In this document: piece by piece, positions 32,464 through 44,537 of the stretch
How positions within the stretch are numbered: the stretch's first letter is position 1
Layout of the letters: every line of letters starts with the position of its first letter
Assembly: GCA_015143295.1 (NCBI GenBank)
Contig: CM026556.1
Coordinates: 15,438,547-15,502,546 of the forward strand
Direction: 5' to 3'
DNA from: Tetracentron sinense
Lineage: Eukaryota; Streptophyta; Magnoliopsida; Trochodendrales; Trochodendraceae
Length of the DNA: 64,000 bases
Notes under the pieces: model-generated
The model's input: the letters and a program-made list of their open reading frames with translations, nothing else
Database searches by the model: none
Told to the model about the DNA's origin: nothing
Program-made: the position numbers and the translations under genes

Positions 32464-33884
32464 GATCGGATCCGGGAGTTGCAAGTAGTGGATGCCGAGT
32501 TGGTTGCTTTCCATGATAAGATGGTTAGCAGAGGAAGTGATGAATTCACCACGAACAATGATGGGGCAATCACGTTCAAGGGTAAACTTTGTGTCCCGGT
32601 CAGCTTACATCTCCGAAGAGAGATTCTGGATGATGTGCACCATTCCAAATATACGATGCATCCTAGGGGTACGAAGATGTACCGAAACTTAAAGGGGCAC
32701 TTTTGGTGGCAGAACATGAAGAGGGATGTTGCAGAGTATGTATCCCGGTGCTTGGTGCGTCAACAAGTGAAAGCAGAGAACATGAGACCGGCGGGTCTAT
32801 TATAGTCTCTCCCTATTCCCGAGTGGAAATGGGAACACATCTCTATGGACTTCATTGTTGGCTTGCCACATACGGCAAGGAACTCAGATTCAATATGGAT
32901 TGTAGTAGACCATTTGATGAAGTCTGCGCATTTCCTACCCTATCGAACTATGTTCAACTCGAGCTAGTTAGCGGCATTGTACATCAAGGAAGTGGTTTGG
33001 TTGCACGGGGTGCCTATCAACATTGTATCAGATCGGGATCCAAGATTCACATCCAGGTTTTGGAAGAGCTTTCAGAGTGCCATGAGTTCTCGACTCGACT
33101 TTAGCACCGCCTTTCATCCATAAACGGATGGACAGACCAAGAGGGTGAACCAAATCATCGAGGACATGCTCCGGGTATGTATGTTAGATTCAAGGGCAGC
33201 TGGGAAGAGCAATTACCTTTGGTGGAGTTCGCCTACAATAATAGCTACCAGGCGAGCATCCAAATGGCACTATTTAAGGCCTTGTATGGACGAAGTTGTA
33301 GGTCTCCTCTCTACTGGGATGAAGTAGGAGAGAAAAAAGTGCTAGGTCCTGAGTTGATTGAACTGACCACGGATAAGGTTAAGATCATCCAGGATCAGTT
33401 GAAAGCTGCCCAAGATCATCAGAAGAGTTATACGGACGCTCGCCATAGGGACTTGGAATTCTAGGTTAGGGATCAAGTCTTTGTGAAGATATCTCCTAGC
33501 AAGGGGAACATGAGGTTCGGGAAGAGGGGCATGCTCAATCCTCGATATGTTGGGCCATTTAAAATTATCACTAGAGTTTGTGAAGTTGCGTACCGAGTGG
33601 CTCTCCTAACTCATATGGCCGCAGTCCACAACGTGTTCCATGTGTCGATGCTCCGGACATACATCTCCAATCCTTCACATGTGATCGACCATGAGCCGCT
33701 GTAAATCCGAGAGGATCTCACACTAGTAGAGAAGCCAATTGAAGTCTTGGATCAGAGAGATCAAGTGTTGCGTAACAAAACAATTCCATCGATGCTTGTG
33801 TAATGGCAACATCATACTAGAGAAGAGGCCACATGGGAACGCAAGGCTGAAGTCAAAGAAAGATAACCAGAGTTGTTTGCATAG
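32464..33884 (+). pseudogene. pol: Element A pol fragment: integrase and chromodomain
   Basis: Continues the frame broken at 26214. Zinc-binding region with HHSKYTMHPRGTKMYRN and CLVR (the second Cys of CLVC replaced by Arg). Catalytic core: [24 protein letters not shown] and the E block DGQTKRV (Glu replaced by Lys). Stops TAG 32803, TAG 32965 and TAA 33121, a 1-nt loss near 33190, then TAG near 33462 and more. The C-terminus has GPFKIITRV and the chromodomain piece REEATWERKAEVK, ending at TAG 33882-33884. Several catalytic residues are lost, so it is an old pseudogene. Confidence 0.9.
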
Positions 33885-33965
33885 GGTATTATGATTTGCC
33901 ATGTAAAATTTATTATCGTTTTGAACATGTAAGTATTGTCCAAATTTCAAGGATGAAATTTTTTA

Positions 33966-33978
33966 TAAGGGGGAAGGA
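33966..33978 (+). promoter_or_regulatory. Polypurine tract of element A
   Basis: TAAGGGGGAAGGA just before the LTR start TGTAGCACC. Confidence 0.9.
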
Positions 33979-36004
33979 TGTAGCACCACAGATATTTTTG
34001 ACATGTATTAAAGCCTTAAGGTCATTTTCTTGAGTTAAAAATTGGATTTTTGAAGTCGGGTCTATTGAAAACCCGGGCTGTTGAAACCCAATTGCAGACC
34101 AGTCAGCTTTAGGGGTAATTTGGTCCATGAATAAATAAGAATTGAAATATTCTAAAATGCCAGAATTTTTCATCTCCGAATGACGAGTCCAATGCAAGTT
34201 GAATTGTCAAAATCCGACGAACGAGTCAAAAGTTATAGCCGAAATACCAAAATAGGAAAATCTGGAAAAATTTTGTCAAATTTACGAACAATCGTACAGA
34301 CCCTACGAACGATCGTAGGTGAGTTACGATTGATCGTAGAAAATCTACGATCAACCGTAGAATTCCAAAAATTGCCAAACTCTCTATAACATTTACGATC
34401 GATCGTAGAAACTTACGACCAGTCGTAGAGATGTTACGATCGATCGTAGAAAACCTACGATCGATCATAGGTCGCAAACCCATAATTTTTTTACAGGATT
34501 TTTGGGGTTTCTCCCTTTGCCTATAAATAGGGGTTACATTTGGGGTTTTTGGTTTACCCTAAACCTAGAGAGAGTCTTTGGGAGATTAAGAGAAGAAGAG
34601 GGCTTCTAAGACAGGGTTTTCATCCTTAAGGAGAGTTGGATCATTTGGGTGATCTAGATCATCCCCAAAGCTTGGATTCTTCAAATCCAAGGCAAAGCAT
34701 GTAAGGAGCACGTCCTCCAAGCTCGGCAGCAACTTCATTCACGATATTGAGGGTTTTCTCTCATCCATTTGAAGGTCGGTACCTCTATTCCCCAATTTGT
34801 CATGTTTTCATTCCTTTATTAATTGTATGCTCTAATTTCTTACTTTTCCCTAAATGTTTACATGATATGAGATGAATCCCATGAATAGATGATGAACTTG
34901 GATGATGGATGCTATGGATGGTTGAAATGTGATGAGAAAATGAAAATGACATTTTATTCATAATAAACACACTTGATTTGGTGAATGAAATAAACTTTAC
35001 TCACTTTCTAGAATGGCATGATTGTAGATTTACTCGCTTTCTAGAATTGCATAATGGTAAATTTACTTGCTTTTAATTAATTGTTGCCTTGAAAATATTC
35101 AATTTCTATGTCTTGAATTGTACATGAACCACGAGCACGACATGTAGGTCATGAATTAGGGTTTTTCAAGTATGAACATCGAGTTTTGATTTCAAGAAAA
35201 CAAGAATAAAATGACTCGATTCACAAACACCATGACAAGGCCAAATGTAAGGGTTGGTAAAAAGGTAGGGCATATCCTCAGGTATGTCCTATCTCACTTT
35301 TCACAAGGACAAGCAAGATGTTAGTGCACCTTTCAAGCATGCATGTTTCCATGAAGGGTGCTTGCACCTGACTTCAAGTTGCTTCTATTGCATTTTTGCT
35401 GAAGGGAGTTTATACTCCTGACTTCAAGTACACGATGATTTACCAAAGTTTCACCGATCATGATTTCAAGCATGCGTGAATATCAATTGCTTGCTATTAT
35501 GTTTAATGTTATTTTTCTGCTTATTGTTATTATTATTATTATGCACTGCTTCCATGACTTGTTGGTTAGTAGTAGGTACCCGCTGAGTATTCCATGCTCA
35601 GCCGTACTTTTGATGTCCACAAGTGTTAGTGGAGCAACTGCTCCTTTTGATATATGTGGTCTCGGTCCATGGGAGAAAGAGGAGTACGTAGAGGAGGTTC
35701 CAGCTAGTGAGTCGAGGATGGGGAGAAATGGCCTTATCTAAATTATGTCTAGTGACTTTGAGAGTGCAAGAGAGAGATACTTGTGTATTTTGCTGTGGGC
35801 ATGTCCACCTTGTCTTTTGGATATTGTATATAATTTGGGATACTTATTACATATATATGTGAGATAGGTATTTTGCTTCCACTGTATCATGTATTTGTTT
35901 CCACTATTACATCCTCTGACTCTCTTTTGCAGGATTGTCGCCAAGTCATGTCAAGTCTAGTCCAAGATTCACTCTAAGTCCTAGGGTGGGTTTGGGGCAC
36001 GACA
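33979..36004 (+). repeat. 3' LTR of element A (2026 bp)
   Basis: Starts TGTAGCACCACAG, ends GGGGCACGACA. Contains the conserved block (34181-34245), a TACGATCGATCGTA palindrome array (34282-34471), TATA CTATAAATAG (34521-34530), a hairpin (about 35262-35295) and two CTGACTTCAAG repeats (35370-35430). The next bases GGTTA would be the TSD; the left copy is outside the window. Confidence 0.88.
34282..34471 (+). promoter_or_regulatory. TACGATCGATCGTA palindrome array in the element A LTR
   Basis: About eight copies of TACGATCGATCGTA-like sites, perfect near 34392 and 34436, ending about 50 nt upstream of the TATA box at 34521. The core CGATCGATCG equals that of the E1 and copia LTRs but the flanks differ (TA..TA in place of AC..GT). 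Confidence 0.8.
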
Positions 36005-37507
36005 GGTTAAGCACATGGTACCACAACTGGAAATAGGAGATCCCTTTAGATCCCACACACTAGGACCTTCTTAAAGCTTTTAATTTAATTATTAATTTAA
36101 TTAATTAATTTCTCTAAGTAAAACACTATATGGTATAGTGAAGCTCTAATAGGTGAAATCACATAGGATGTGATTAACCAAATGGGTAGGACTCATTGAG
36201 AATTTTGATACAGATCAAAAGATGACCTAAGGAGTTTAGAACTCCTTATAGGGGTCTGTGGAAGTGGAGCCCACCCAGGGTGGGACGCCCACTTTAATGT
36301 GGAGCCTTATCTTTTAATTAGTTAGTTACTAATTAATGACTCCTTACTAGATAAGGATAAAATTAGTTAGTTACTAATTAATGATTTCTTATTTGATAAG
36401 GATAAAATTAGTTTGTTACTAATGGATAAGGTTAGTTTCTTTTAAGATAAATCCTAATTAATTAGGAATAATCATTAAGGAATCTTTTAAGGGAATTCTA
36501 ATTGGATTAGGATAAGAATGAGGAGTATTGGATTCCAAGCAAAGCAATCCAAGAGGTTTTCTATAAATAGGTGGACGTCCACCTCTTGGAAGATAACTCT
36601 TCTCCAACGTTTTCTCTCTCCCTCTCCTCAAGCTCAAGCCCCCCTCTCTCCTCTTGTGGAAGTGTACGGTCATCCATCTCTCTTCTCTCTTGGTTCTAGT
36701 TTTGATCTTGAGCAAAAGCATAACTAATCTTGTTAATCAAGAAAGGATCTTGAGTTCAGGAAAAGAACGAAAGATCATAGAGCTTGAATTGGAAGGGCCA
36801 TTAGCTTCCATTAGAGAAAGCTTTAAAGGAAAAATAAGGTTCGTGTGAATCAGGAAGGAGACTTTACGCTTCCGAAGTTTTACAGGCATTGTTCTATCAT
36901 AGATTTGACTTATCAATATCAAAGTCGCAAAGGTGATTGCTGTTTTTATCCTTCATTGAATAAAATCAATTAGAATCTTAGTCAGATCTTGAGATTAGAT
37001 GTATGGCCCCCAAGAACTGTTTTTCTAAAATTAAAAAGAGACATACTTTCAATGTGAGAATGGCAGTAGGTTTTATGGCTATATTTAATTATCTCTTCCA
37101 ATAAGTCAGCAACTCTTTTCCTCTTATGACATATGAAGCACATAGATACGAAGAACTCAACCACATGTTCAAGAAGCCCTGGTACTTGATATGTCCATCT
37201 GATATGAGGATAATGTCTTTATAGAGATCTTAAGTCTCAGGGGCTAGCTGGAGGAGAAAGATGACAACAGTTTCATTAAGAATGTGAATGGATTACTCGA
37301 GTGAATTCAAAATCTAGATGGTTGTTGAACTGTCCAAACCGATTAATATCTCTAAAATTAAAGAGAGAGAAGATATGGAAAGTTAGAAGGGTTTTCGTTA
37401 CATCGAGGATTTGTCGAGTAATCGCCAAGTTTGGACCTACATTTTTTACTACTAAGGAGAGTTTAAGAAGAGACCTCAAATACTGCCAAGTTTGCTAAAA
37501 CTCCTCT
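36005..37507. other. Background sequence with a possible old copia LTR
   Basis: No coding region found. A 50-55-bp repeat (TTAGTTAGTTACTAATTAATG core) occurs about three times at 36314-36440. A TATA box CTATAAATAG (36563-36572) is followed by palindrome GGTGGACGTCCACC and a CT-rich leader, then sequence around 36840-36935 (TTCGTGTGAATCAGGAAGG) resembling U5 of some copia LTRs. No boundaries or PBS seen. Confidence 0.35.
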
Positions 37508-37512
37508 AAGGT
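37508..37512. repeat. Target-site duplication AAGGT of E3 (left)
   Basis: Right copy is AAGGC at 55602-55606, one transition different. Confidence 0.7.
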
Positions 37513-38448
37513 TATCACGGCCCAAAATAACCCCTAGGAGTTAGGGATACTTTAGCTCATGACCGCTGTGTCATACCATCCTGTATAACACATAAGGCTT
37601 ACACACCATCCTGTGAGAGAGCATACAAGGCATACTAAATAGTGAACCTAAAAATTTCTTCTATATAATAAGGTTCCATGTACAAGAGTCAACTAAGACT
37701 GAATGAGAACTAAACCTTTTATAAAAAATTCATCCCTTGAGTTACCAACTCAAGTAAGATGCAAAACCCCCTAAATGAAACTCCAAATACATGACACTCT
37801 CCCTCAAAGATAAGGCCACATCTCCAGGCCCCTATATTCAACATGATGATCCCTAGCAAGCTCCTGCTCAACCCTCAGTTCTGGAGCACGATCATCCAAC
37901 CTGGAACCTACCGATATAATAGTTCTGCTGAGCATTGAATACTCAATGTATACAAACTACTAACTGACAATGTTATAAAACATTAACATGTCATACAGAG
38001 TACAGTTCAACACAACATATACATAATCAGAGTGCGGTAGTTTAAAACAATATAACAATTGCATAGTCTCGAAAAACATCCTTTAAATCATAATTGTGTT
38101 CGTACATTCACAAAACACATTTCAAATATCTCATGAGTCTTATATGTCCTATGAGTTCCCCTTATGAGTTCTTAAGAGCTTGTGCGTGGCTTATGAGATT
38201 CTCTGCTTCTTAGTACCTTACGAGTTCTTGAAAGTTCTTTGTGAGTCTTATGAGTTTCTTATACATTGCTTATGAGAGTCTTATGAGCTTTTTAGCATCT
38301 TGTGAGTTCCTTATGAGATCATACTTTTCACTTATCTTATACTCATTTGGAGAAAGATGCTAGTACCCGTACTTGGTCATAGTATACTAACATCCTCTCT
38401 TGCTTTCATGGAACAGATGATAGTGCCCGTACCTGATCATAGTACACT

Positions 38449-38453
38449 AAAAC
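38449..38453. repeat. Target-site duplication AAAAC of E2 (left)
   Basis: Identical copy at 48710-48714. The uninterrupted site is seen in the right LTR of E3 near 53540 (CACTAAAACATCC). Confidence 0.95.
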
Positions 38454-40967
38454 TGTCGCGACCCAAAACCCACCCTAGGAGTTAGAGTGAACTTTGGACG
38501 ACTAATCATGGATTACATGACTTGCTTGACAAACCAACCTGCAAAAACCCACAGAGCATATACAAGAGAGGACATAAATAGCGGAAACATACTCTAACAT
38601 AACACAGCGGAAGACTAACAAACCTCTATGTATATACATACGTAAATCTAAGTTTATACAAAAAGAATCCATAAGAAAGTGCGAACAGACCCGCCAAAAT
38701 ACATGAGTGTATCTCTCATCTCACCCACAGCTATCCACTCAGAATCTAACACCACCTACTGATAACTCTCTACGGGAGGTTCCTCCAAAGGCTTCTCAAC
38801 GTACTCCTCTTCCACCCATGGACCAGGAGCACAAACATCAAATGGAGCAGCAGCTCCCTCAGAACCTGCCGACATAAGAAGTACGGCTGAGCATGGAATA
38901 CTCAGCGGGTACTAAATACTAACCAACAATTATAGCATAAACATGGCAATACATAATCAGGAGCAATTCATATATGTCAAACGGAAACAATTCATATCAT
39001 ACAAGGAAGTAAAGCAGTTTATAATCATGCTTGTAATTCGTAGAAAACCGATAAATCCTCTTGAAAACATCGTGCACTTGACTTGACTTGAAATATCTTT
39101 TCGTACGTGAAAGCTTGTCTTGTCTATCTTGCTTGATTCTTGTATGTCGTGTCATGTCATGCATGCTTGCTTGTCATCTTGTAACTTGTGAGATGCTCTT
39201 GTGAGATGCACTTGTGAGATGCCTTGAGAGGGAAGGGAGACCCTTCATTATGCAATGCACTTGCGAGGGAAGGGAGACCCTTCTTTATGATATGTATGTA
39301 CTTGCGAGGGAAGGGAGACCCTTCTTCATGATATGCACTTGTGAGTGAGGGGAGACCCCTCGTGGAATGTTGGTTCTTGTCTTCTTGTGAAAAGCGAGGT
39401 AAAACATATCGTAGGATATGTCCCACCTCTAACCATGTTCTTGAAAACCTCGATAAATCATGCCATGCATGCCGTGCTCGTTGGAACCGTGTACATACTT
39501 GCATTCCAATTTAAAGATGACATTGGGTAATTTCACAACACATATAGCATCAAAGATTGAGCAATTCAATATTCATAGCATTTAGGGAAAGCAGGAAACA
39601 CACTATCATAGGCCCTAGCAATATTCAGAATTTCTTAGGTATGCATTTCCTAATTCACAGCTCACTTTATTCACCTTGGCATTTCATCAAACATGGTGTG
39701 TTCATTATGGATTTACCCTACAACATGCTTTTCTAGATGGGTTTTTACTCAATCATACATGTATGTTCATTATTGGAACAATGCCCTTCCCCATTTGTTC
39801 ATCACACACAACCATTGGCATCCAATCGCCCATTCCATCTCCATTCACCATTCACCATTTACCATTCACCATTCACCATTCACCATTCATCCATCTCATA
39901 GCACATGTGCAAATGAAAGAAAATCAAAAGAAAGGAAGGGGAAAGAAGAACTATAACTAGGAGGGTAGTAAAAAGTACCGACCTTGAAGAGGTGAGGAAG
40001 AAACCCTCTTTCCAAATGACTGTGTAGCTGCTGCCCTAGCTTGGATCGCGAGCTCCACAATGCCTGAACCGAAATCTTGAAGAAAACGGGCTTGAGTTTG
40101 ATCTAGGGTTTCAAACCCTTTGATTTCTCTCCAAAATGGAAACCCTAGATTGGAATCGCCTTCTCCTCTTTCTTCTATTCTCTCAAACTCTCTAAGTGTT
40201 GAGAATGAGCCCTAAAGGCTCGGGTTAAACTCTTAAGGTAAGAGTGAACTGACAAAAGAGCATAACACCCTTACTAAATTTCTTGTAAAAACACGAGTGT
40301 CGAACTCGTGGTGCTGTGAACACTGCCAACCCGTGGTGTTGTGAACAGTGCCAACCCGTGGTGCTGTGAACAGTGTCAAACACATTGTCCGTTGTGAAGG
40401 GTGCCGAACCCGTTGTCACGTTGTGTAGTGCTTAGTGCTGAGCTCGTAGTCCGTTGTGTTGTGCCTAGAGCTGAACACGTTGTCCGTTGTGAAGGGTGCC
40501 AAACCCGTTGTCACTTTGTGTCGTGCATAGTGCTGAGCCCGTAGTCCATTGTCTTATGTACAACGTGCCCGTGGTGAGCTGCACAACGTGCCCGTGGTGA
40601 GCTGCACAACGGATGTACACAGTATACGTTATCAGAGTACGTTGTCTGTGCTACGTTATCAGAGTACGACGTTAGAGCACGTCCTTAGTGCCTTCCGAGC
40701 TACGTCCTCAGTGCATAACCGAGCTACGTCCTTAGTGCATCACCGAGCTACGATTTCCTACAGGTCCAGACTGTTTTGGCCATATCTTTTGACTCGTTTG
40801 TTCGATTTTGACGATTCAACTTGCGTTGTGTTCGTACTTCGAAGAGGAAAATTTCTGACATTTCGAAATTTCTAAATTCTTCCTCATTTATTAATTATAC
40901 CTCTTAAAAAGGCAAAATGACAACGAAAGTGTCATGTATTAAGCATGAAAAAGTCTGGGGCTCTACA
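38454..40967 (-). repeat. 3' LTR of E2 (2514 bp)
   Basis: Plus strand starts TGTCGCGACCC, ends GGGGCTCTACA. Contains a hairpin minisatellite (39206-39365), GTGCTGTGAACAGTG units (about 40310-40380, three), CGTGGTGAGCTGCACAACGT units (two) and CCGAGCTACG units (40698-40752). Confidence 0.95.
39206..39365 (-). repeat. Hairpin-forming minisatellite in the E2 3' LTR
   Basis: Units of 45-60 bp each carry GAAGGGAGACCCTTC, a 6-bp stem with AGA loop. The last unit has GAGGGGAGACCCCTC, a base-pair swap that keeps the stem. Also at 46920-47060 in the other LTR. Confidence 0.8.
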
Positions 40968-40980
40968 TCCTCCCCCCCTT
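40968..40980 (-). promoter_or_regulatory. Polypurine tract of E2
   Basis: AAGGGGGGGAGGA in sense, directly before the 3' LTR. Confidence 0.93.
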
Positions 40981-41067
40981 ACAAAATTTCGTCCTCGAAA
41001 TTCAGACACTACTTGCATTACAAACCAAAAGAACATTACAAGTCATATACAGACTTCACGCAGAAAC

Positions 41068-44000
41068 TCATTCAAATAATTCTGGGTACTTTGCTTTGAC
41101 TTCGGCTTCACGCTCCCATGTAGCTTCTTCCCGAGCATGGTGTTGCCATTGTACAAGAACCAAAGGGATTGTCTTGTTGCGAAGCACCTGATCTCTTCGA
41201 TCCAAAATCTGAACCGGCTTTTCAATCAAGGTGAGATCCTCTCGAATCTCCAACGGTTCCAAGTCTATGACATGCGAAGGATCCACAATGTACTTCCGAA
41301 GCATAGACACATGGAAGACGTTGTGAACTGCGGCCATGTGAGGTGGAAGAGCTACTCGATAAGCAACTTCACCAACCCGTGTGATAATCTCAAAAGGCCC
41401 AACATACCGAGGACTGAGCTTGCCTCGCTTTCCAAATCTCATGATCCCTTTGCTAGGAGATACTTTCACAAAGACTTGATCCCCTACTTGAAATTCCAAG
41501 TCCCTACGGCGCGTGTCCGCATAGCTTTTCTGGCGATCTTGAGCGGCTTTCAATCGATCCCGAATGATCTTAACTGTGTTTGCAGTTTGCTTAATCAACT
41601 CCGGACCAAGTACTTTCCTTTCTCCTACCTCATCCCAATAGAGAGGAGACCTACAACTTCGCCCATACAAGGCCTCAAATGGTGCCATTTGGATACTCGC
41701 CTGATAGCTGTTATTATAGGCAAATTCAACCAAAGGTAAGTGCTCTTCCCAACTGCCTCTGAAATCTAACATACAAGCCCGAAGCATGTCTTCAATGACT
41801 TGGTTCACTCTCTCGGTTTGTCCATCCGTCTGTGGATAAAAAGCGGTGCTGAAATCAAGTCGGGAACCCATAGCCTCCTGGAAGCTTTTCCAGAATCGTG
41901 ATGTGAATCTTGAATCCCGATCCGACACAATACTGACTGGCACCCCATGTAGTCTAACTACTTCTTTGATGTATAGTGCAGCCAACTGACTAGAGTTGAA
42001 GGTAGTACGGTAGGGTAAGAAATGAGCGGACTTTGTCAAACGATCCACTACTACTTATATCGCATCTGAGCCCCTTGCCGTCTTTGGCAAGCCAACTATG
42101 AAATCCATGGATATGTTCTCCCATTTCCACTCGGGAATAGGAAGAGAATGCAATAGACCGGCGGGTCGCATGTGTTCTGCTTTCACTTGTTGACACACCA
42201 AGCACCGTGCTACATATTCCGCAACATCCCTCTTCATATTCCGCCACCAAAAGTGACTCTTGAGGTTCCTGTACATCTTTGTGCCCCCTGGATGCACTGT
42301 GTACTTCGAACGATGTGCCTCATCCATGATCTCTCGTCGAAGATCTGCGTTGGCCGGAACACACAACCTTCCTTTGAATGTGATAGCACCCCGACTAGTG
42401 AGAGAGAAGTCCTCACTACCCTTAGCAACTTCCTTGTCCCGATAAGCCAACAATTCCGCATCCATGGCTTGATATTCTTGGATCAAATCTATAATGTACG
42501 GCCGAACCGTAACATTTGCCAAGATAGGACCACGGACAGAGTTATTCACACTGATGTCCAGATTTGCCAAATCTTCTAGTAGCTTCCATTCTTGAACCAA
42601 CATGTGTGCTAACAACCCTTGAGGTCTTCTACTCAAAGCATCAGCCACTACATTTGCTTTACCCGGGTGGTATTGAATGGTACAATCATAGTCCTTCAGA
42701 AATTCCATCCAACGCCGTTGCCTAAGATTCAGCTCCTTTTGGGAAAAGAGATACTTGAGACTCTTGTGATCAGTGAACACATAGAACTCCACCCCATAAA
42801 GGTAATGACGCCAAATCTTAAGTGCAAACACGACCGCCGCAAGCTCCAAGTCGTTCGTGGGATAATTCTTCTCATGCTCCTTCAACTGCCTCGATGCATA
42901 GGCAATGACTTTCTTGTGCTGCATGAGTACACACCCAAGTCCAACGTGTGAGGCATCACTATACACCTCATACCCATAAGGTCCGGATGGCACAGTAAGG
43001 ACCGGGGCTGTAGTAAGCCTCTTCTTCAGTTCCGTGAAACTGATCTCGCACTTATCACTCCATACAAACTTGGCGTTCTTCCTTGTCAGGTAAGTGAGCG
43101 GTGCTGCAAGGCTAGAGAAACCCTCTACGAATCTCCTGTAGTAGCCTGCCAACCTAAGAAAACTACGTATCTCTGTGACACTCTTGGGCCTTGCCCAACT
43201 CATAACTGTTTCTATCTTCTTCGGATCTACCGAGATACCTTCTGCAGAAACAATGTGGCCTAGGAATGCCACCTCTTCCAACCAAAACTCACACTTGCTA
43301 AGTTTGGCGTATAGCTTGTGCTCTCTTAGCATTTCCAAAGCAAGGCATAGGTCGCGTGTGTGATCTTCCCGTGTCTGGGAATAGACCAAAATGTCATCTA
43401 CAAATACAATCACGCACCTATCAAGATATGGCCGGAACACCCGGTTCATCAAATCCATAAAGGCTGCCGGCGCGTTCGTGAGTCCAAAAGGCATCATCAA
43501 GAACTCGTAGTGTCCATACCGAGTCCTGAAAGCAGTTTTGGGAACATCTTCCACCTTAATCTTCAACTGGTGATAACCCGATCGAAGGTCTATCTTCGAG
43601 AAAAATCTCGCTTCCTTCAACTGATCGAACAAGTCATCAATCCTAGGCAAGGGATACCTATTCTTTATAGTGACTTTGTTCAATTGCCGGTAATCGACAC
43701 ACATCCGCATCGAGCCATCCTTCTTCTTAACAAACAACACTGGGGCACCCCACGGTGAGACACTTGGTTGAATGAAGCCAAGGCTTTGTAATTCTTCCAA
43801 CTGAGTCTTCAACTCCTTGAGTTCAATAGGGGCCATTCTATATGGAGCTCTGAAAACAGGAGCTGTGCCTGGTGCAAGCTCGATCACAAACTCAATCTCC
43901 CTGTCTGGGGGCAATCCCGGCAACTCCTCTGGAAATACATCCAGGAATTCACTCACAACCGGAATAGTCGATGAGCCCTTTGCCTCGGGGTTAGCTAAGC

Positions 44001-44393
44001 TCAACGCCGCAAAACGAGCAATAGATCTACTTTTCAACCCGCAAAAGTGGAATGGTTTTCCTTCTACTGGCTTGAAGAGTACCATCTTCTCAAAGCAAGC
44101 TACATGCCCATGATGTGCTGCTAACCAATCCATTCCCAATATAACATCAAAGTCTTGGAATCCAAGGACGATGAGATCAACCGCCAATTCGTGGCTTCCA
44201 ACTTGGACCACACTATTTCTATACACTTTATCTGTCCATACTGTTTTGCCAAGAGGAGTCGAAATGGCTAACTCCGGTTCTAGCTGACTTGGCTCTACAA
44301 AAAAGCCTTCTGAAAAACTCGGCGAGAGAAATGAATGAGTAGACCCGGTATCGATCAACACTCGAGCCAAATACTCATTGACTAGTAGGGTTC
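41068..44393 (-). pseudogene. pol: Pol of E2: protease, RT, RNase H, integrase, chromodomain (one nonsense codon)
   Basis: Starts at the intron acceptor; the joined codon gives [16 protein letters not shown]. Protease has [11 protein letters not shown] (DTG at about 44352-44344) and [14 protein letters not shown] has the [16 protein letters not shown] and CVDYRQLNK blocks and catalytic FVDD at about 43404-43393. RNase H has [11 protein letters not shown] and FTDHKSL. Integrase has [30 protein letters not shown] and DGQTERVNQ, so the zinc ligands and D-D-E are present. The C-terminus (41215-41071) is a chromodomain with LVQWQHHAREEATWEREAEV, which in chromoviruses is thought to steer integration to modified histones. 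The only lesion seen is TAA at 42057-42055, where Trp is expected after GSDAI. Confidence 0.93.
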
Positions 44394-44537
44394 CTAAAAT
44401 TTTAACTAGCTACGTCAATTCAAGCATCAACAGAGTATACACATAGGTATATACATATATAGCATACCAAGTATGTACACAAGGAATAAAACACAACATA
44501 TCAATAACGAATAACGAAAATAACTTCAAACGCGTAC
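44394..44537 (-). other. Intron between gag and pol of E2 (144 nt)
   Basis: Sense donor CAAG|GTACGCG, acceptor ATTTTAG|GA, with a TTGAC branch-point-like word about 25 nt upstream of the acceptor. Joining restores one frame, phase 1, at the same codon as in E1. If retained, the gag frame runs on into the intron and stops at 44410, adding about 40 unrelated residues. Confidence 0.78.

Larger units (their letters stand above)
25495..36004 (+). mobile_element. Element A: Tekay-type Ty3/gypsy, 3' part, hosting E4
   Basis: Comprises pol 25495-26214 and 32464-33884, PPT 33966-33978 and 3' LTR 33979-36004, with E4 (26220-32463) inserted in the RNase H-integrase linker. The 5' part should lie left of the window, beyond the 5' end of the Tat element that cuts A at 25494/25495. 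Confidence 0.85.

Noticed and set aside
44410-44537. Gag C-terminal extension of E2 read through the intron as a real domain
   Set aside because: The extension is not conserved in E1 or E3, where retention stops after eight residues or at once; the splice junction explains the region better.
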